A stretch of DNA of 13,776 nt from an uncultured Kineothrix sp. (GCA_910587275.1 CAJUMD010000093.1:1-13776), one strand, 5' to 3'; positions 1 through 6,779 are shown, counted from the stretch's first letter. Notes: generated from the sequence alone by a model not told the origin. Program-made: numbers and translations.

Positions 1-47
1 AAGAAACAGCACCATTTTTTGAAACAGGTTTTGAACAGATGCCGGCA

Positions 48-85
48 GGGGAAGCGCAGGGAGGCAGGGACAAACCGGGCAGGGG
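48..85 (+). other. G-rich block with G-quadruplex potential
   Basis: Five runs of three or four G lie at 48-51, 59-61, 67-69, 77-79 and 82-85. They are separated by loops of 7, 5, 7 and 2 nt, so the block satisfies the usual G3+N1-7 quadruplex rule on the plus strand. Each run sits in a loose GCAGGG repeat. The pattern is seen directly; folding and function are inference. It lies about 350 bp upstream of the nfo promoter, possibly in the tail or head of a gene outside the window. Confidence 0.45.
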
Positions 86-300
86 ACCCCGCTCCTGGCT
101 TTTGCGTCCGCACTCACCCACGAACATAACATTTCCGCCCGACTGTAACTTATGCTTTTCCTCTCTTTTTCCCACATCATTCCCATATTGACCGGTTCGG
201 TACCATTTTTCTGTCCTCTATAAACAAAAACCAAAGGAAAATGACGGTCGCTTTCCCTATTTTGACATTTTCCGAAAAGAAATCCCCAATTTCCACCGAG

Positions 301-309
301 TTATCCACA
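301..309 (+). other. Isolated DnaA-box match
   Basis: TTATCCACA is a perfect match to the bacterial DnaA-box consensus. It is followed by a 5-bp dyad TGACA-TTTG-TGTCA. I see no cluster of further boxes, no AT-rich unwinding element with iterons, and no dnaA, dnaN or gidA nearby, so this is not an origin. A single 9-mer can occur by chance or act as a minor DnaA binding or regulatory site. Confidence 0.3.
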
Positions 310-421
310 TGTGACATTTGTGTCATTTCTGCTGACTCTAAAATCATATTAGCGGTTTTTTTAACGTCACTTTACAATATTTCCTTTACGTCCCCATACT
401 ATTCCCATATTCCTTCCGCCA

Positions 422-430
422 TGCTATAAT
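422..430 (+). promoter_or_regulatory. Extended -10 promoter of nfo
   Basis: TGCTATAAT at 422-430 is a textbook extended -10 element (TGnTATAAT). At 17-bp spacing the -35 position reads TTCCCA (402-407), a poor match, as is usual for extended -10 promoters. Transcription would begin near 437, giving a leader of about 33 nt before the nfo start codon. Confidence 0.7.
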
Positions 431-457
431 CAGAAGTACCATATTATAAAGAAGAAA

Positions 458-462
458 AGAGG
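458..462 (+). promoter_or_regulatory. nfo ribosome binding site, decides the start
   Basis: AGAGG ends 7 nt before the ATG at 470 but only 1 nt before the in-frame ATG at 464. The spacing therefore picks 470 as the start codon, which also puts the zinc ligands at numbers close to those of E. coli Nfo. Confidence 0.65.
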
Positions 463-469
463 AATGTAT

Positions 470-1330
470 ATGTTAAAATTAGGCTCTCATGTCGGCATGA
501 AAGGGAAAGAAATGTTTCTTGGCTCCGCCAAAGAAGCATTTTCCTATGGTGCCAATACTTTCATGGTATTTACCGGTGCGCCGCAGAACACGAAACGAAA
601 ACCAACCGGGGAACTGAACATCGATGCGGCTTTGGCATACATGGCGGAGCACCATATCACGGAACCGGTCATCCATGCCCCCTACATCATTAATCTCGGC
701 AACAGCGTAAACACGGAAACCTTCCGCCTTGCCGTGGATTTCCTGTCCATGGACGTGGAACGGACCGCCGCCATGGGAAGCCATACGCTGGTACTGCATC
801 CCGGCGCGCATGTGGGCGCCGGTCCCGAAGCAGGCATCCGCAAAATTGCGGAAGGGCTCAATGAAATACTGACCAAGGATACCCCCTGCCACATCGCGCT
901 GGAAACTATGGCGGGGAAAGGCTCGGAAATCGGCAGAAGTTTCGAAGAACTGGCAGCCATTTTTGACCAGGTTGGTCACAATGACAAACTGCGCGTCTGC
1001 CTTGACACCTGCCACATGCACGATTCCGGGTATGACATAATCCACGATTTTGACGGAATTCTTGCAAAGCTGGACCGCCTGATTGGTATTGACAAGGTTG
1101 CCGTCCTCCATATCAACGACAGCAAAAACCCCTGCGGTGCCGGAAAAGACCGCCATGCCAATATTGGGGACGGTTATATCGGTTTTGAAGCGCTGCACCG
1201 GATTGTACACCACCCTGCATTTGAGGACATCCCCAAAATCCTGGAAACCCCTTACCGTCCGGGCAGTGAGGACCCGTCCAAACTCCTGCCTCCTTACAAA
1301 GAGGAAATCGCACGCTTATCCGCCCCGTAG
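470..1330 (+). CDS. nfo: Endonuclease IV (type IV AP endonuclease)
   Basis: Zinc-dependent AP endonuclease of base excision repair; it cuts DNA 5' of abasic sites and clears damaged 3' ends. The product is 286 aa from the ATG at 470 (288 aa from 464), the normal length for the TIM-barrel family. All nine metal ligands are visible in 286-aa numbering: H69 (IHAPY), H110 (LHPGAH), E145 (LETMAG), D179 and H182 (CLDTCHMHDSG), H214 (LHINDSK), D227 and H229 (KDRHANIGDG) and E259 (ETP). This matches the E. coli ligand spacing closely, so the enzyme should be active. It has its own extended -10 promoter and is followed after 32 bp by the convergent helicase gene, with only a weak ATATG-ACGG-CATAT dyad between. 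Being next to other repair genes suits the role, although it is on the opposite strand from them. Confidence 0.97.
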   Translation: MLKLGSHVGMKGKEMFLGSAKEAFSYGANTFMVFTGAPQNTKRKPTGELNIDAALAYMAEHHITEPVIHAPYIINLGNSVNTETFRLAVDFLSMDVERTAAMGSHTLVLHPGAHVGAGPEAGIRKIAEGLNEILTKDTPCHIALETMAGKGSEIGRSFEELAAIFDQVGHNDKLRVCLDTCHMHDSGYDIIHDFDGILAKLDRLIGIDKVAVLHINDSKNPCGAGKDRHANIGDGYIGFEALHRIVHHPAFEDIPKILETPYRPGSEDPSKLLPPYKEEIARLSAP

Positions 1331-1362
1331 AAAAACCGGTGCGGACTGCATATGACGGCATA

Positions 1363-3810
1363 TTACAGCCACTCATCCCAAAAACGCTCCACCCGTTTGG
1401 CGATTCCGTCCACCGTCACGCTTTCATATGTTTCCCATTCCCTTGGGAACATTCTCTGGTAGGCACGGTTTAAGAACCTTTCATCCAAAAGCGCCACGAT
1501 TCCCACATCCCTTGCGGTACGGATGACCCGTCCCGCCGCCTGTAAGACTTTATTCATTCCCGGATAGCGGTACGCATAATCAAACCCGCTTTCCCCCCTT
1601 CCGTCGAAGTAGTTCTTGAGAATCTCCCTTTCGTTACAGACCTGCGGCAGCCCGGTACCGACGATTACTGCCCCAATCAGGCGGTCTTCCTTTAAATCAA
1701 TTCCCTCGCTGAAGATTCCGCCAAGTACACAGAAGGCAATCAGGATTCTTTCCCTTCCGGCTTCCCTTTCCGTATGGACTGCCGCAGTTATTCCATAACC
1801 GCAGCTACCGGAAAAACGCTGCAAAAATTCCTCCCTCTCCTTCTCATCCATGCGTTCCTCCTGTACCACGCACTCCATGCAGTCTCCGTCATAAAACGTG
1901 TCCATGAAAACCCCGTAAACCTGCTGCAGGAAAGTATGGGATGGAAAAAAGACCATATAATTTCCGTGCCTGTTCTTTACAATTTCATGAATATAGGAAG
2001 CAATATTATAATACTCCGCCCTGGTTCTCCTCGTATATTTGCTGGTCACATCGCCGCCAACAAACAACGCCCTGCGCCCCGCATCGAAAACGGACTGCGC
2101 ATACACCTCGTAATCCCCTTCTTCCGCCCCCAAAAGCTCCTTATAATAACGGATGGGAAGCAGCGTTGCGGAGAAAAGAATCGTACTCCTTCCCTTTTTC
2201 ATGCATTCCGATAGATTTTTGGACGGATTCACGCAAAAAAGTTTTAAGATAAAGGAACCGTCCTCCCTCATTTCCGAATAGACCACATAATTTTCATCCA
2301 CACGCTCATAAATATCCAAAAAATGGGTTACTTCAAAATAAAATTCCAAGACTTGGCTCCGTATTTCCTTCGTATGGAAAGCATCCGGCTTTTCATGTTC
2401 CTCCAGGTAACGTTCCAATGTACTGCACAGCCTTTGCAATGCCATGACAAAAGGGGCGGTATACTCCTCAATCCGGTATGTTTCGCATTCCCTCTTTAAC
2501 GTAAGCAGTTCCCGGTTGCATTTCTCCAACTGCCGTTCCATATTGGAATCCAGCCCCTTCATGGTCTTTTTCAGTTTTAAAAAATCCTCTTTGCACATCA
2601 CTGCGCTGTACATCTCCCGCCCCCTGTCTACCAGGTTATGGGCCTCATCCACCAAAAAGAGGAAATCCCCCCTGCTCCCATCGCCAAAGAAACGTTTCAG
2701 GTACACATGCGGATCAAACAGATAATTATAATCACAAATAATCCCGTCAGCAAACAGACTGACATCCAAACACATCTCAAAAGGGCAGACCCGGTGTTTT
2801 CTCCCGTATTCCTCCACCGCATCCCTGCCAAAATTGTCCGAATGAGTCAATAAATCATAAATGGCATCGTTCACACGGTCATAATGCCCCTTCGCATATG
2901 GACAATATTCCGGGTTACACTCGGTTTCCTCCATAAAACAAATTTTGTCCTTGGCGGTCAGCATCACCGTCTTAAATTCCAGTCCCTGTTCCCGCAGCAG
3001 GGCAAAGGCTTCCTCCGCCACCGTCCGCGTGATGGTCTTTGCCGTCAGATAAAATATCCGGTCCCCGCGTCCTTCCCCCATGGACTTTACCGCAGGAAAT
3101 ACCGTGGATATGGTTTTTCCCACTCCCGTTGGCGCTTCGATAAAGAGCTTCCGCCCATGGTATATGGTCCGGTATACATAGGTAACAAGGTCTTTCTGCC
3201 CTTCCCGGTATGCAAAAGGAAACTGCAGCTTCTTTGCCGACTTCTGCCGCCGCTTTTTCCAGTCCGTCTCAAAATCCGCCCACCTGCGGTACTGCTCCAT
3301 CACCCCCATAAACCACTCCTCCAGCTCCCCGGACGTATAGGAAGAATGAAAATACCGGATTTCCTCCGTATCCATATTGCAGTATGTCATCTGTACCCGT
3401 ATGCTGCCAAGCCCTTTCTGTTTGGCGTAAATATAGGCATAACATTTCGCCTGTGCCAAATGAACCGGGACCGCGCCTTTCATTTTGGCAAGCTCCCGGT
3501 AGGTCCCCTTTATTTCGTCCACCGTTACGGACGGCTCCACGATTTCTCCGGCCCCGGTAAAGATTCCGTCCGCCCGCCCTTCCACCACTATGGTATAAGC
3601 ATCCGTTTCATAACCATATTTTAACGGCACTTCCGCCCGGTAATCCGCCCCCATGCGTTTCTGTATCATCCGATGGATGCGCCCGCCCTCCTGCATGGCA
3701 TTTTCCGGCATGGCTCCCCGCCTGTTGTCGATATCTCCTTCCCGCAGCACGAATTCCACCAGATTACGCACTGAAATATGTATTTCCGTCTTCCTGCTTT
3801 CCCCATCCAT
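1363..3810 (-). CDS. XPD/DinG-like Fe-S helicase with N-terminal PD-(D/E)XK nuclease domain
   Basis: An 815-aa superfamily 2 DNA helicase of the Rad3/XPD/DinG group, probably acting in DNA repair or recombination. The N-terminal 130 residues carry the RecB/Cas4-type nuclease pattern: H46 (GGRIHRM), D81 (EGRADGI), E99-x-K101 (DEIKG) and Q120-x3-Y124 (QAKCYAY). The helicase core follows: Walker A APTGVGKT at 226-233, DEAH at 388-391, SATLLP at 547-552, SEGIDL near 701-706, and motif VI QAAGRVIR at 757-764. Cysteines 291, 298, 303 and 342 lie between motifs I and II, where XPD and DinG bind a 4Fe-4S cluster; C347 is a spare candidate. The ATG at 3810 is the first start after an in-frame stop; its ribosome binding site is weak (GGGAGGG about 12 nt away). 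I see no strong promoter. The family is widespread in clostridia, but I know of no standard gene symbol. 'Helicase' is sure, 'nuclease' likely, and the exact pathway unknown. Confidence 0.92.
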   Translation of the reverse strand: MDGESRKTEIHISVRNLVEFVLREGDIDNRRGAMPENAMQEGGRIHRMIQKRMGADYRAEVPLKYGYETDAYTIVVEGRADGIFTGAGEIVEPSVTVDEIKGTYRELAKMKGAVPVHLAQAKCYAYIYAKQKGLGSIRVQMTYCNMDTEEIRYFHSSYTSGELEEWFMGVMEQYRRWADFETDWKKRRQKSAKKLQFPFAYREGQKDLVTYVYRTIYHGRKLFIEAPTGVGKTISTVFPAVKSMGEGRGDRIFYLTAKTITRTVAEEAFALLREQGLEFKTVMLTAKDKICFMEETECNPEYCPYAKGHYDRVNDAIYDLLTHSDNFGRDAVEEYGRKHRVCPFEMCLDVSLFADGIICDYNYLFDPHVYLKRFFGDGSRGDFLFLVDEAHNLVDRGREMYSAVMCKEDFLKLKKTMKGLDSNMERQLEKCNRELLTLKRECETYRIEEYTAPFVMALQRLCSTLERYLEEHEKPDAFHTKEIRSQVLEFYFEVTHFLDIYERVDENYVVYSEMREDGSFILKLFCVNPSKNLSECMKKGRSTILFSATLLPIRYYKELLGAEEGDYEVYAQSVFDAGRRALFVGGDVTSKYTRRTRAEYYNIASYIHEIVKNRHGNYMVFFPSHTFLQQVYGVFMDTFYDGDCMECVVQEERMDEKEREEFLQRFSGSCGYGITAAVHTEREAGRERILIAFCVLGGIFSEGIDLKEDRLIGAVIVGTGLPQVCNEREILKNYFDGRGESGFDYAYRYPGMNKVLQAAGRVIRTARDVGIVALLDERFLNRAYQRMFPREWETYESVTVDGIAKRVERFWDEWL

Positions 3811-3921
3811 GCCTCTTACGTATCCCTCCCGTTTTATGCATTAATCATCCCATTCCGTTTTCCGTCCGGCTTCTCCCAAACCGCAGCTTCTTTTGGATAC
3901 ACCATAAAAATCCCATGAAAC

Positions 3922-3968
3922 AAAAAAAGCCCCCCATGGAAATAGTCTAACCTATCTCACATGGGGAG
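3922..3968 (-). terminator. Intrinsic terminator of the HPr-like gene
   Basis: Read on the minus strand, CCCCATG (3966-3960) pairs with CATGGGG (3938-3932). A GC and then a run of seven T follow (3928-3922), a classic rho-independent terminator. The 21-nt loop contains a smaller dyad, ATAG-GTTAGA-CTAT. It ends transcription from the HPr-like gene 77 bp upstream and insulates the helicase gene. Confidence 0.85.
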
Positions 3969-4044
3969 TCAAATTTTCTTCCCTTCCCTGAAGTTCCTCA
4001 TACCAATTACTACACCCATTCCATAAAGCATGTTTGGAAAATGC

Positions 4045-4272
4045 TTAGCATGCGACTGCCAGCCTCGACATAAACTGCTCAAAATCAGCATCATGACCCG
4101 AATAAGACACGGTCAGAATCTGACTGAAATCAAGCCCGAAGACACCAACAATCGACTTTGCATCCACTGCATACCTGTTATACGCAATATCAATGTCGAA
4201 GTCACATTTCGACGCGGCATTCACAAAGTCTTTTACTTCATCGGGCTTTAGCATAATTTTACGTTTCATCAT
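4045..4272 (-). CDS. HPr-like phosphocarrier-family protein lacking His15
   Basis: A 75-aa protein related to HPr of the PTS. Residues 19-53 align well with Bacillus subtilis HPr: AASKCD matches TASKYD, and DAKSIVGVFGL matches NLKSIMGVMSL, putting Ser40 at the regulatory Ser46 position. The catalytic segment is missing: where HPr has GIHARP, this protein has MLKPDE, with Lys9 at the His15 position. It therefore cannot accept phosphate from enzyme I in the normal way. If it works at all through phosphorylation, HPr kinase acting on the Ser46-like site (as with Crh) is the obvious guess, but that is inference. The gene stands alone, with a good promoter and terminator. The start may be ATG 4272 or 4269; the GGTGG 7 nt upstream favours 4272. 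Similar His-less proteins occur in Lachnospiraceae. Confidence 0.75.
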   Translation of the reverse strand: MMKRKIMLKPDEVKDFVNAASKCDFDIDIAYNRYAVDAKSIVGVFGLDFSQILTVSYSGHDADFEQFMSRLAVAC

Positions 4273-4327
4273 AACTACACCACCCTTTCTGCAAAAATGT
4301 TTTTGTGTTCCTTTTTGTTATGAATGT

Positions 4328-4355
4328 ATTATATCCCATATTTTCCAAAAGTAAA
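4328..4355 (-). promoter_or_regulatory. Sigma-A promoter of the HPr-like gene
   Basis: On the minus strand, TTTACT (4355-4350) and a perfect TATAAT (4333-4328) are separated by 16 bp. Transcription would start near 4321, giving a leader of about 48 nt. The rest of the gap up to 4506 is AT-rich, and I see no terminator for the upstream operon there. Confidence 0.7.
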
Positions 4356-4506
4356 GTGTAAATTTTGTGTCCATAATTGTCAGATTTGTCAGTTTTTGGC
4401 AATAATTTTAAATATGACTGTAAAGAACTGCCGACCGCTGCCAACTTTCGTAAACATGCACAATAACAGCTTCACCCAACGGTAGGGGCAAATCACATAT
4501 TGATAA

Positions 4507-5277
4507 TTATTCCCCAAATTCCACCATATATTCTTGGAACCATAACGGCAGCATGTTCCGTTGGAGTTTTAAGTTTTTCCGTTCTTTTATTGCGATGGTT
4601 TTGCAGAAATGACGAAACAGTTCCTGGTACTTCGTTTCATCACCGGAATATGTTTGGAATCTTTCCTCCCTGACCTGCATATCCGAAACAAGATACCATT
4701 CCCCGGATGCCGGATGTACGGCAAACAGGTTCCTGTTCTCATCGTATATCATGAAATTCAATAGCGGGAGCCGGTCGGAAAAGTGGGGCATAAGGAAGGT
4801 AAGCACATTGTTCTTCGGTCCTATTTTGGAAAACAGCATTCCTCCCTCCAGCTCCTGGAAGCGCAGGAACTCCTTCCAATGGTGTGCTTCGTTTTTCACA
4901 CTGCGCGCCAGTTCAAACACTTTATGCACATAAGGATTGGAAAGGTCCCCCATCACCTGGCGTCCGTCTTTCCTTTTAAAGCCGCATACCACGGTCTTAT
5001 AAACCGCCTCCCCCTTCTCTCCGTCCTGCGCGGCAAGGGCACAGCATATCTCAATATACGCTTCCGCTCCCAACCGGCGTTCCAGCGTCGCGGAAACCCT
5101 AAGGGATTTCTCCCGGTCCGGTTCCACATGACGGTATACGGCAAAAAGCCGCAGGTTTTCTTCCTCCCCCACCTGGATATGGATGGAATCATGGGGCCTG
5201 CGCATAGCATAAGCCTCATAGATTCCCGTAAAAATCCCCTCCGGCGAATCCCTGCATATGAGAAAATATTCTTCCAT
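4507..5277 (-). CDS. TIGR03915/DUF4130-family putative DNA repair protein
   Basis: Partner protein of the radical SAM enzyme encoded just upstream. It belongs to the family annotated as TIGR03915 (DUF4130), whose members either stand alone, as here, or are fused to a UdgX-type uracil-DNA glycosylase. No biochemical activity is established that I know of. With the start at 5277 the protein is 256 aa; the family signatures are the N-terminal SPEGIFTGIYEAY (about residues 11-23), PHFSDRLPLLNFMIYDENR (about 164-182) and the closing LPLWFQEYMVEF. An in-frame ATG at 5355 overlaps the upstream stop as ATGA and would add 26 residues. That extension is polar, low in complexity and absent from relatives, whereas the ATG at 5277 has AAAGGA 8 nt before it and fits the family's N-terminus. 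I therefore prefer 5277. The gene is surely co-transcribed with its upstream neighbour. Confidence 0.87.
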   Translation of the reverse strand: MEEYFLICRDSPEGIFTGIYEAYAMRRPHDSIHIQVGEEENLRLFAVYRHVEPDREKSLRVSATLERRLGAEAYIEICCALAAQDGEKGEAVYKTVVCGFKRKDGRQVMGDLSNPYVHKVFELARSVKNEAHHWKEFLRFQELEGGMLFSKIGPKNNVLTFLMPHFSDRLPLLNFMIYDENRNLFAVHPASGEWYLVSDMQVREERFQTYSGDETKYQELFRHFCKTIAIKERKNLKLQRNMLPLWFQEYMVEFGE

Positions 5278-5285
5278 ACTGTCCG

Positions 5286-5291
5286 TCCTTT
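5286..5291 (-). promoter_or_regulatory. Ribosome binding site deciding the DUF4130 gene start
   Basis: AAAGGA on the minus strand lies 8 nt before the ATG at 5277. The competing ATG at 5355 has only a poor GGGA, which sits inside a hairpin. Confidence 0.6.
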
Positions 5292-5351
5292 CCCTTTGCT
5301 TCCAATTGTCCTTTTGCTTCTTTTCCTGACCCGGAACCGCCGGTGCCGCAC

Positions 5352-6713
5352 TCATATCTGTCCCAAAACCGTTTTGGGCAGATCTTCCTGCCTTGGCGGC
5401 ATGGTAACCTTCATATCGTCAAATAAAGATAACTGCCGGTAAGTCATCCCATCTTTGTCAAACGGAAGTTTCTCCTCCACGTTCAACAGGTTCCTCGTAA
5501 TGTAATCTTCCTCCACCTTCGTGTTGTACATCATCCGTCCGCCGCAGGTAATGAAATACAGGGCACGTTTCAGCACTACCCCTATTTTTTTCAGGTCCTC
5601 AAAACGCAGGGCACCGTTTTTCCTTGCACGCACAATTCTCTGTGCGCTCTTTACCCCTATCCCCGGTATCCGGAGAAGCATTTGGTAATCCGCACGGTTG
5701 ATTTCCACGGGAAACAGCTCCAAATGCCGCAGCGCCCAATCCGCTTTCGGGTCCAGCATAATATTAAAATTCGGGCGCTTCTCACTCAAAAGCTCATCTG
5801 CCGTAAAGCCGTAAAACCGAAGCAGCCAGTCCGCCTGATACAGTCTGTGTTCCCGCAACAGCGGCGGTCCCTCCGCCAATGCAGGCAGTTCCTTATCCTC
5901 ATTCACCTTCACAAAAGCGGAATAAAATACCCTTTTCAATTCAAATTTCCGGTACAGGTTCTCCGCTACGCTCATAATCTGGAAATCATTCTCCGGCGTC
6001 GCCCCCACAATCATTTGTGTGGACTGCCCCGCCGCAACGAACCGCGGTGCGCTCCGGTACAGCGTCAGTTCATTTTTATTCGCATGAATCCCGTTCTGTA
6101 TTTGCCGCATCGGCGCAAGTATATTTTTCCGGTGTTTGTTCGGCGCCAAACGGCAAAGACTCTCCGCAGTCGGCAGTTCCAGGTTCACGCTCATCCTGTC
6201 CGCCAAAAAACCCGTCTTTTGGATTAACGCCGGATCTGCGCCCGGAATCGCCTTCACATGGACATACCCCTGAAAGCGGCATTCCTGACGCAGTTTATAC
6301 ACCGTTTGGTAAATCAGCTCCATCGTAAAATCAGGATGATACAGGATTCCCGAACTCAAAAACAGACCTTCAATATAGTTTCTCTTATAAAATTCCATGG
6401 TCAGCGTACACACTTCATCCGGCGTGAAGGAAGCCCTCGGCACATCGTTGGATTTCCGGTTGATGCAATATTTACAGTCATAAATGCATTCATTGGTAAA
6501 CAATATTTTTAACAGGGAAATACACCGCCCGTCCGTACCAAAAGAATGGCAGATTCCCGCAGCCAGCGTATTCCCCATGCCTGTTCCGTCTCCCCTGCGG
6601 TCCACACCGCTGGAAGTACATGCCACATCATATTTCGCCGCATCCGTAAGGATCCCCAACTTCTCCATAATTCCCTGTTCTTCCGTTACCTTTAGCTGTA
6701 CCATCTTCTTCAT
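5352..6713 (-). CDS. Putative DNA modification/repair radical SAM protein (TIGR03916 family)
   Basis: A 453-aa radical SAM enzyme. The 4Fe-4S motif CxxxCxxC is at C76, C80 and C83 (ECIYDCKYCINR). Further conserved cysteines (C32, C55, C64) lie in the family's N-terminal ACTSSGVD and AGICHSFGTDGRC segments. The middle is the SAM barrel (IEGLFLSSG, VHVKAIPGA, SVNLELP, AGQSTQMIVGATPE). A helix-hairpin-helix DNA-binding element follows near 346-380 (LLRIPGIGVKSAQRI), as in other DNA repair proteins. This matches the family called 'putative DNA modification/repair radical SAM protein', whose substrate is, as far as I know, unproven. The C-terminal tail beyond about 395 is less conserved. Relatives tend to start nearer Met16 (6668); the ATG at 6713 has little ribosome binding site, so the start is uncertain. 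It is the first gene of an operon with the DUF4130 gene and sits behind a promoter flanked by two SOS-like boxes. Confidence 0.93.
   Translation of the reverse strand: MKKMVQLKVTEEQGIMEKLGILTDAAKYDVACTSSGVDRRGDGTGMGNTLAAGICHSFGTDGRCISLLKILFTNECIYDCKYCINRKSNDVPRASFTPDEVCTLTMEFYKRNYIEGLFLSSGILYHPDFTMELIYQTVYKLRQECRFQGYVHVKAIPGADPALIQKTGFLADRMSVNLELPTAESLCRLAPNKHRKNILAPMRQIQNGIHANKNELTLYRSAPRFVAAGQSTQMIVGATPENDFQIMSVAENLYRKFELKRVFYSAFVKVNEDKELPALAEGPPLLREHRLYQADWLLRFYGFTADELLSEKRPNFNIMLDPKADWALRHLELFPVEINRADYQMLLRIPGIGVKSAQRIVRARKNGALRFEDLKKIGVVLKRALYFITCGGRMMYNTKVEEDYITRNLLNVEEKLPFDKDGMTYRQLSLFDDMKVTMPPRQEDLPKTVLGQI
5362..5378. repeat. Perfect inverted repeat at the operon junction
   Basis: CCCAAAAC-C-GTTTTGGG is a perfect dyad of 8-bp arms around one base. 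It lies in the last codons of the radical SAM gene, 6 bp before the ATGA overlap. In mRNA it would fold with a 3-5 nt loop and bury the only purine-rich stretch ahead of the ATG at 5355, one more reason to prefer the start at 5277. It has no U-tract and is not a terminator. Confidence 0.55.
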
Positions 6714-6732
6714 CCCCGTTTTCTTTATGCGC

Positions 6733-6746
6733 CGAACACTTGTTTG
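6733..6746 (-). promoter_or_regulatory. DinR/LexA-like box overlapping the start site
   Basis: On the minus strand this reads CAAACAAGTGTTCG. Compared with the Gram-positive SOS core GAACRNRYGTTY it has 11 of 12 positions (AAAC instead of GAAC). It begins 4 bp downstream of the predicted -10 and covers the expected transcription start, an effective place for a repressor. That LexA binds here is inferred. Confidence 0.5.
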
Positions 6747-6750
6747 CTAT

Positions 6751-6779
6751 ATCTTATCACATACCGCCGGAATTATCAA
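6751..6779 (-). promoter_or_regulatory. Sigma-A promoter of the radical SAM operon
   Basis: On the minus strand, TTGATA (6779-6774) and TAAGAT (6756-6751) are separated by exactly 17 bp, and a TG one base before the -10 makes it an extended -10 as well. Transcription should start near 6744, about 31 nt before the ATG at 6713. Confidence 0.75.

Larger units (their letters stand above)
1..421. other. Left-edge region without a convincing gene
   Basis: I find no convincing gene here. Short open frames run in from the left edge on both strands, but their translations are low in complexity (Pro/Arg/Gly or Cys/Pro rich) and match nothing I know. A 62-codon ATG frame at 241-429 has its GG only 3 nt before the ATG and runs into the nfo promoter, so I do not call it. 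What the stretch does hold is a G-rich block (48-85), a DnaA-box match (301-309), a small dyad (TGACA-TTTG-TGTCA) just after it, and an 11-nt direct repeat ATTCCCATATT at 179-189 and 401-411. From about 130 onward it becomes AT-rich, as expected of intergenic DNA. Confidence 0.6.

Noticed and set aside
191..210. Terminator from an upstream gene (ACCG-GTT-CGGT followed by T5)
   Set aside because: The stem is only 4 bp and the T-run is 4 nt away from it, so it is not a credible intrinsic terminator.
479..1213. 244-codon open frame on the minus strand opposite nfo
   Set aside because: It is a mirror of the nfo coding frame, resembles no protein, and nfo keeps all nine metal ligands. Long antisense frames are common opposite genes of this composition.
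1331..1362. Terminator between nfo and the helicase gene
   Set aside because: Only a 5-bp ATATG-ACGG-CATAT dyad is present, AT-rich and without a T-run. I cannot support a terminator.
2884..3624. 246-codon open frame on the plus strand inside the helicase gene
   Set aside because: The translation is rich in Pro, Arg, His and Phe with no recognisable domain. The minus-strand frame carries the full set of helicase motifs.
4021..4044. Second terminator directly after the HPr-like gene
   Set aside because: AAGCAT/ATGCTT gives a 6-bp AT-rich stem with a short TTTA tail, too weak. The hairpin at 3922-3968 is far stronger.
4259..4444. 61-codon open frame upstream of the HPr-like gene
   Set aside because: It covers the HPr-like gene's promoter and overlaps its start. 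The translation shows no known family or convincing initiation site.
4783..5442. 219-codon open frame on the plus strand opposite the DUF4130 gene
   Set aside because: It spans two well-recognised minus-strand genes and has no family resemblance or ribosome binding site.
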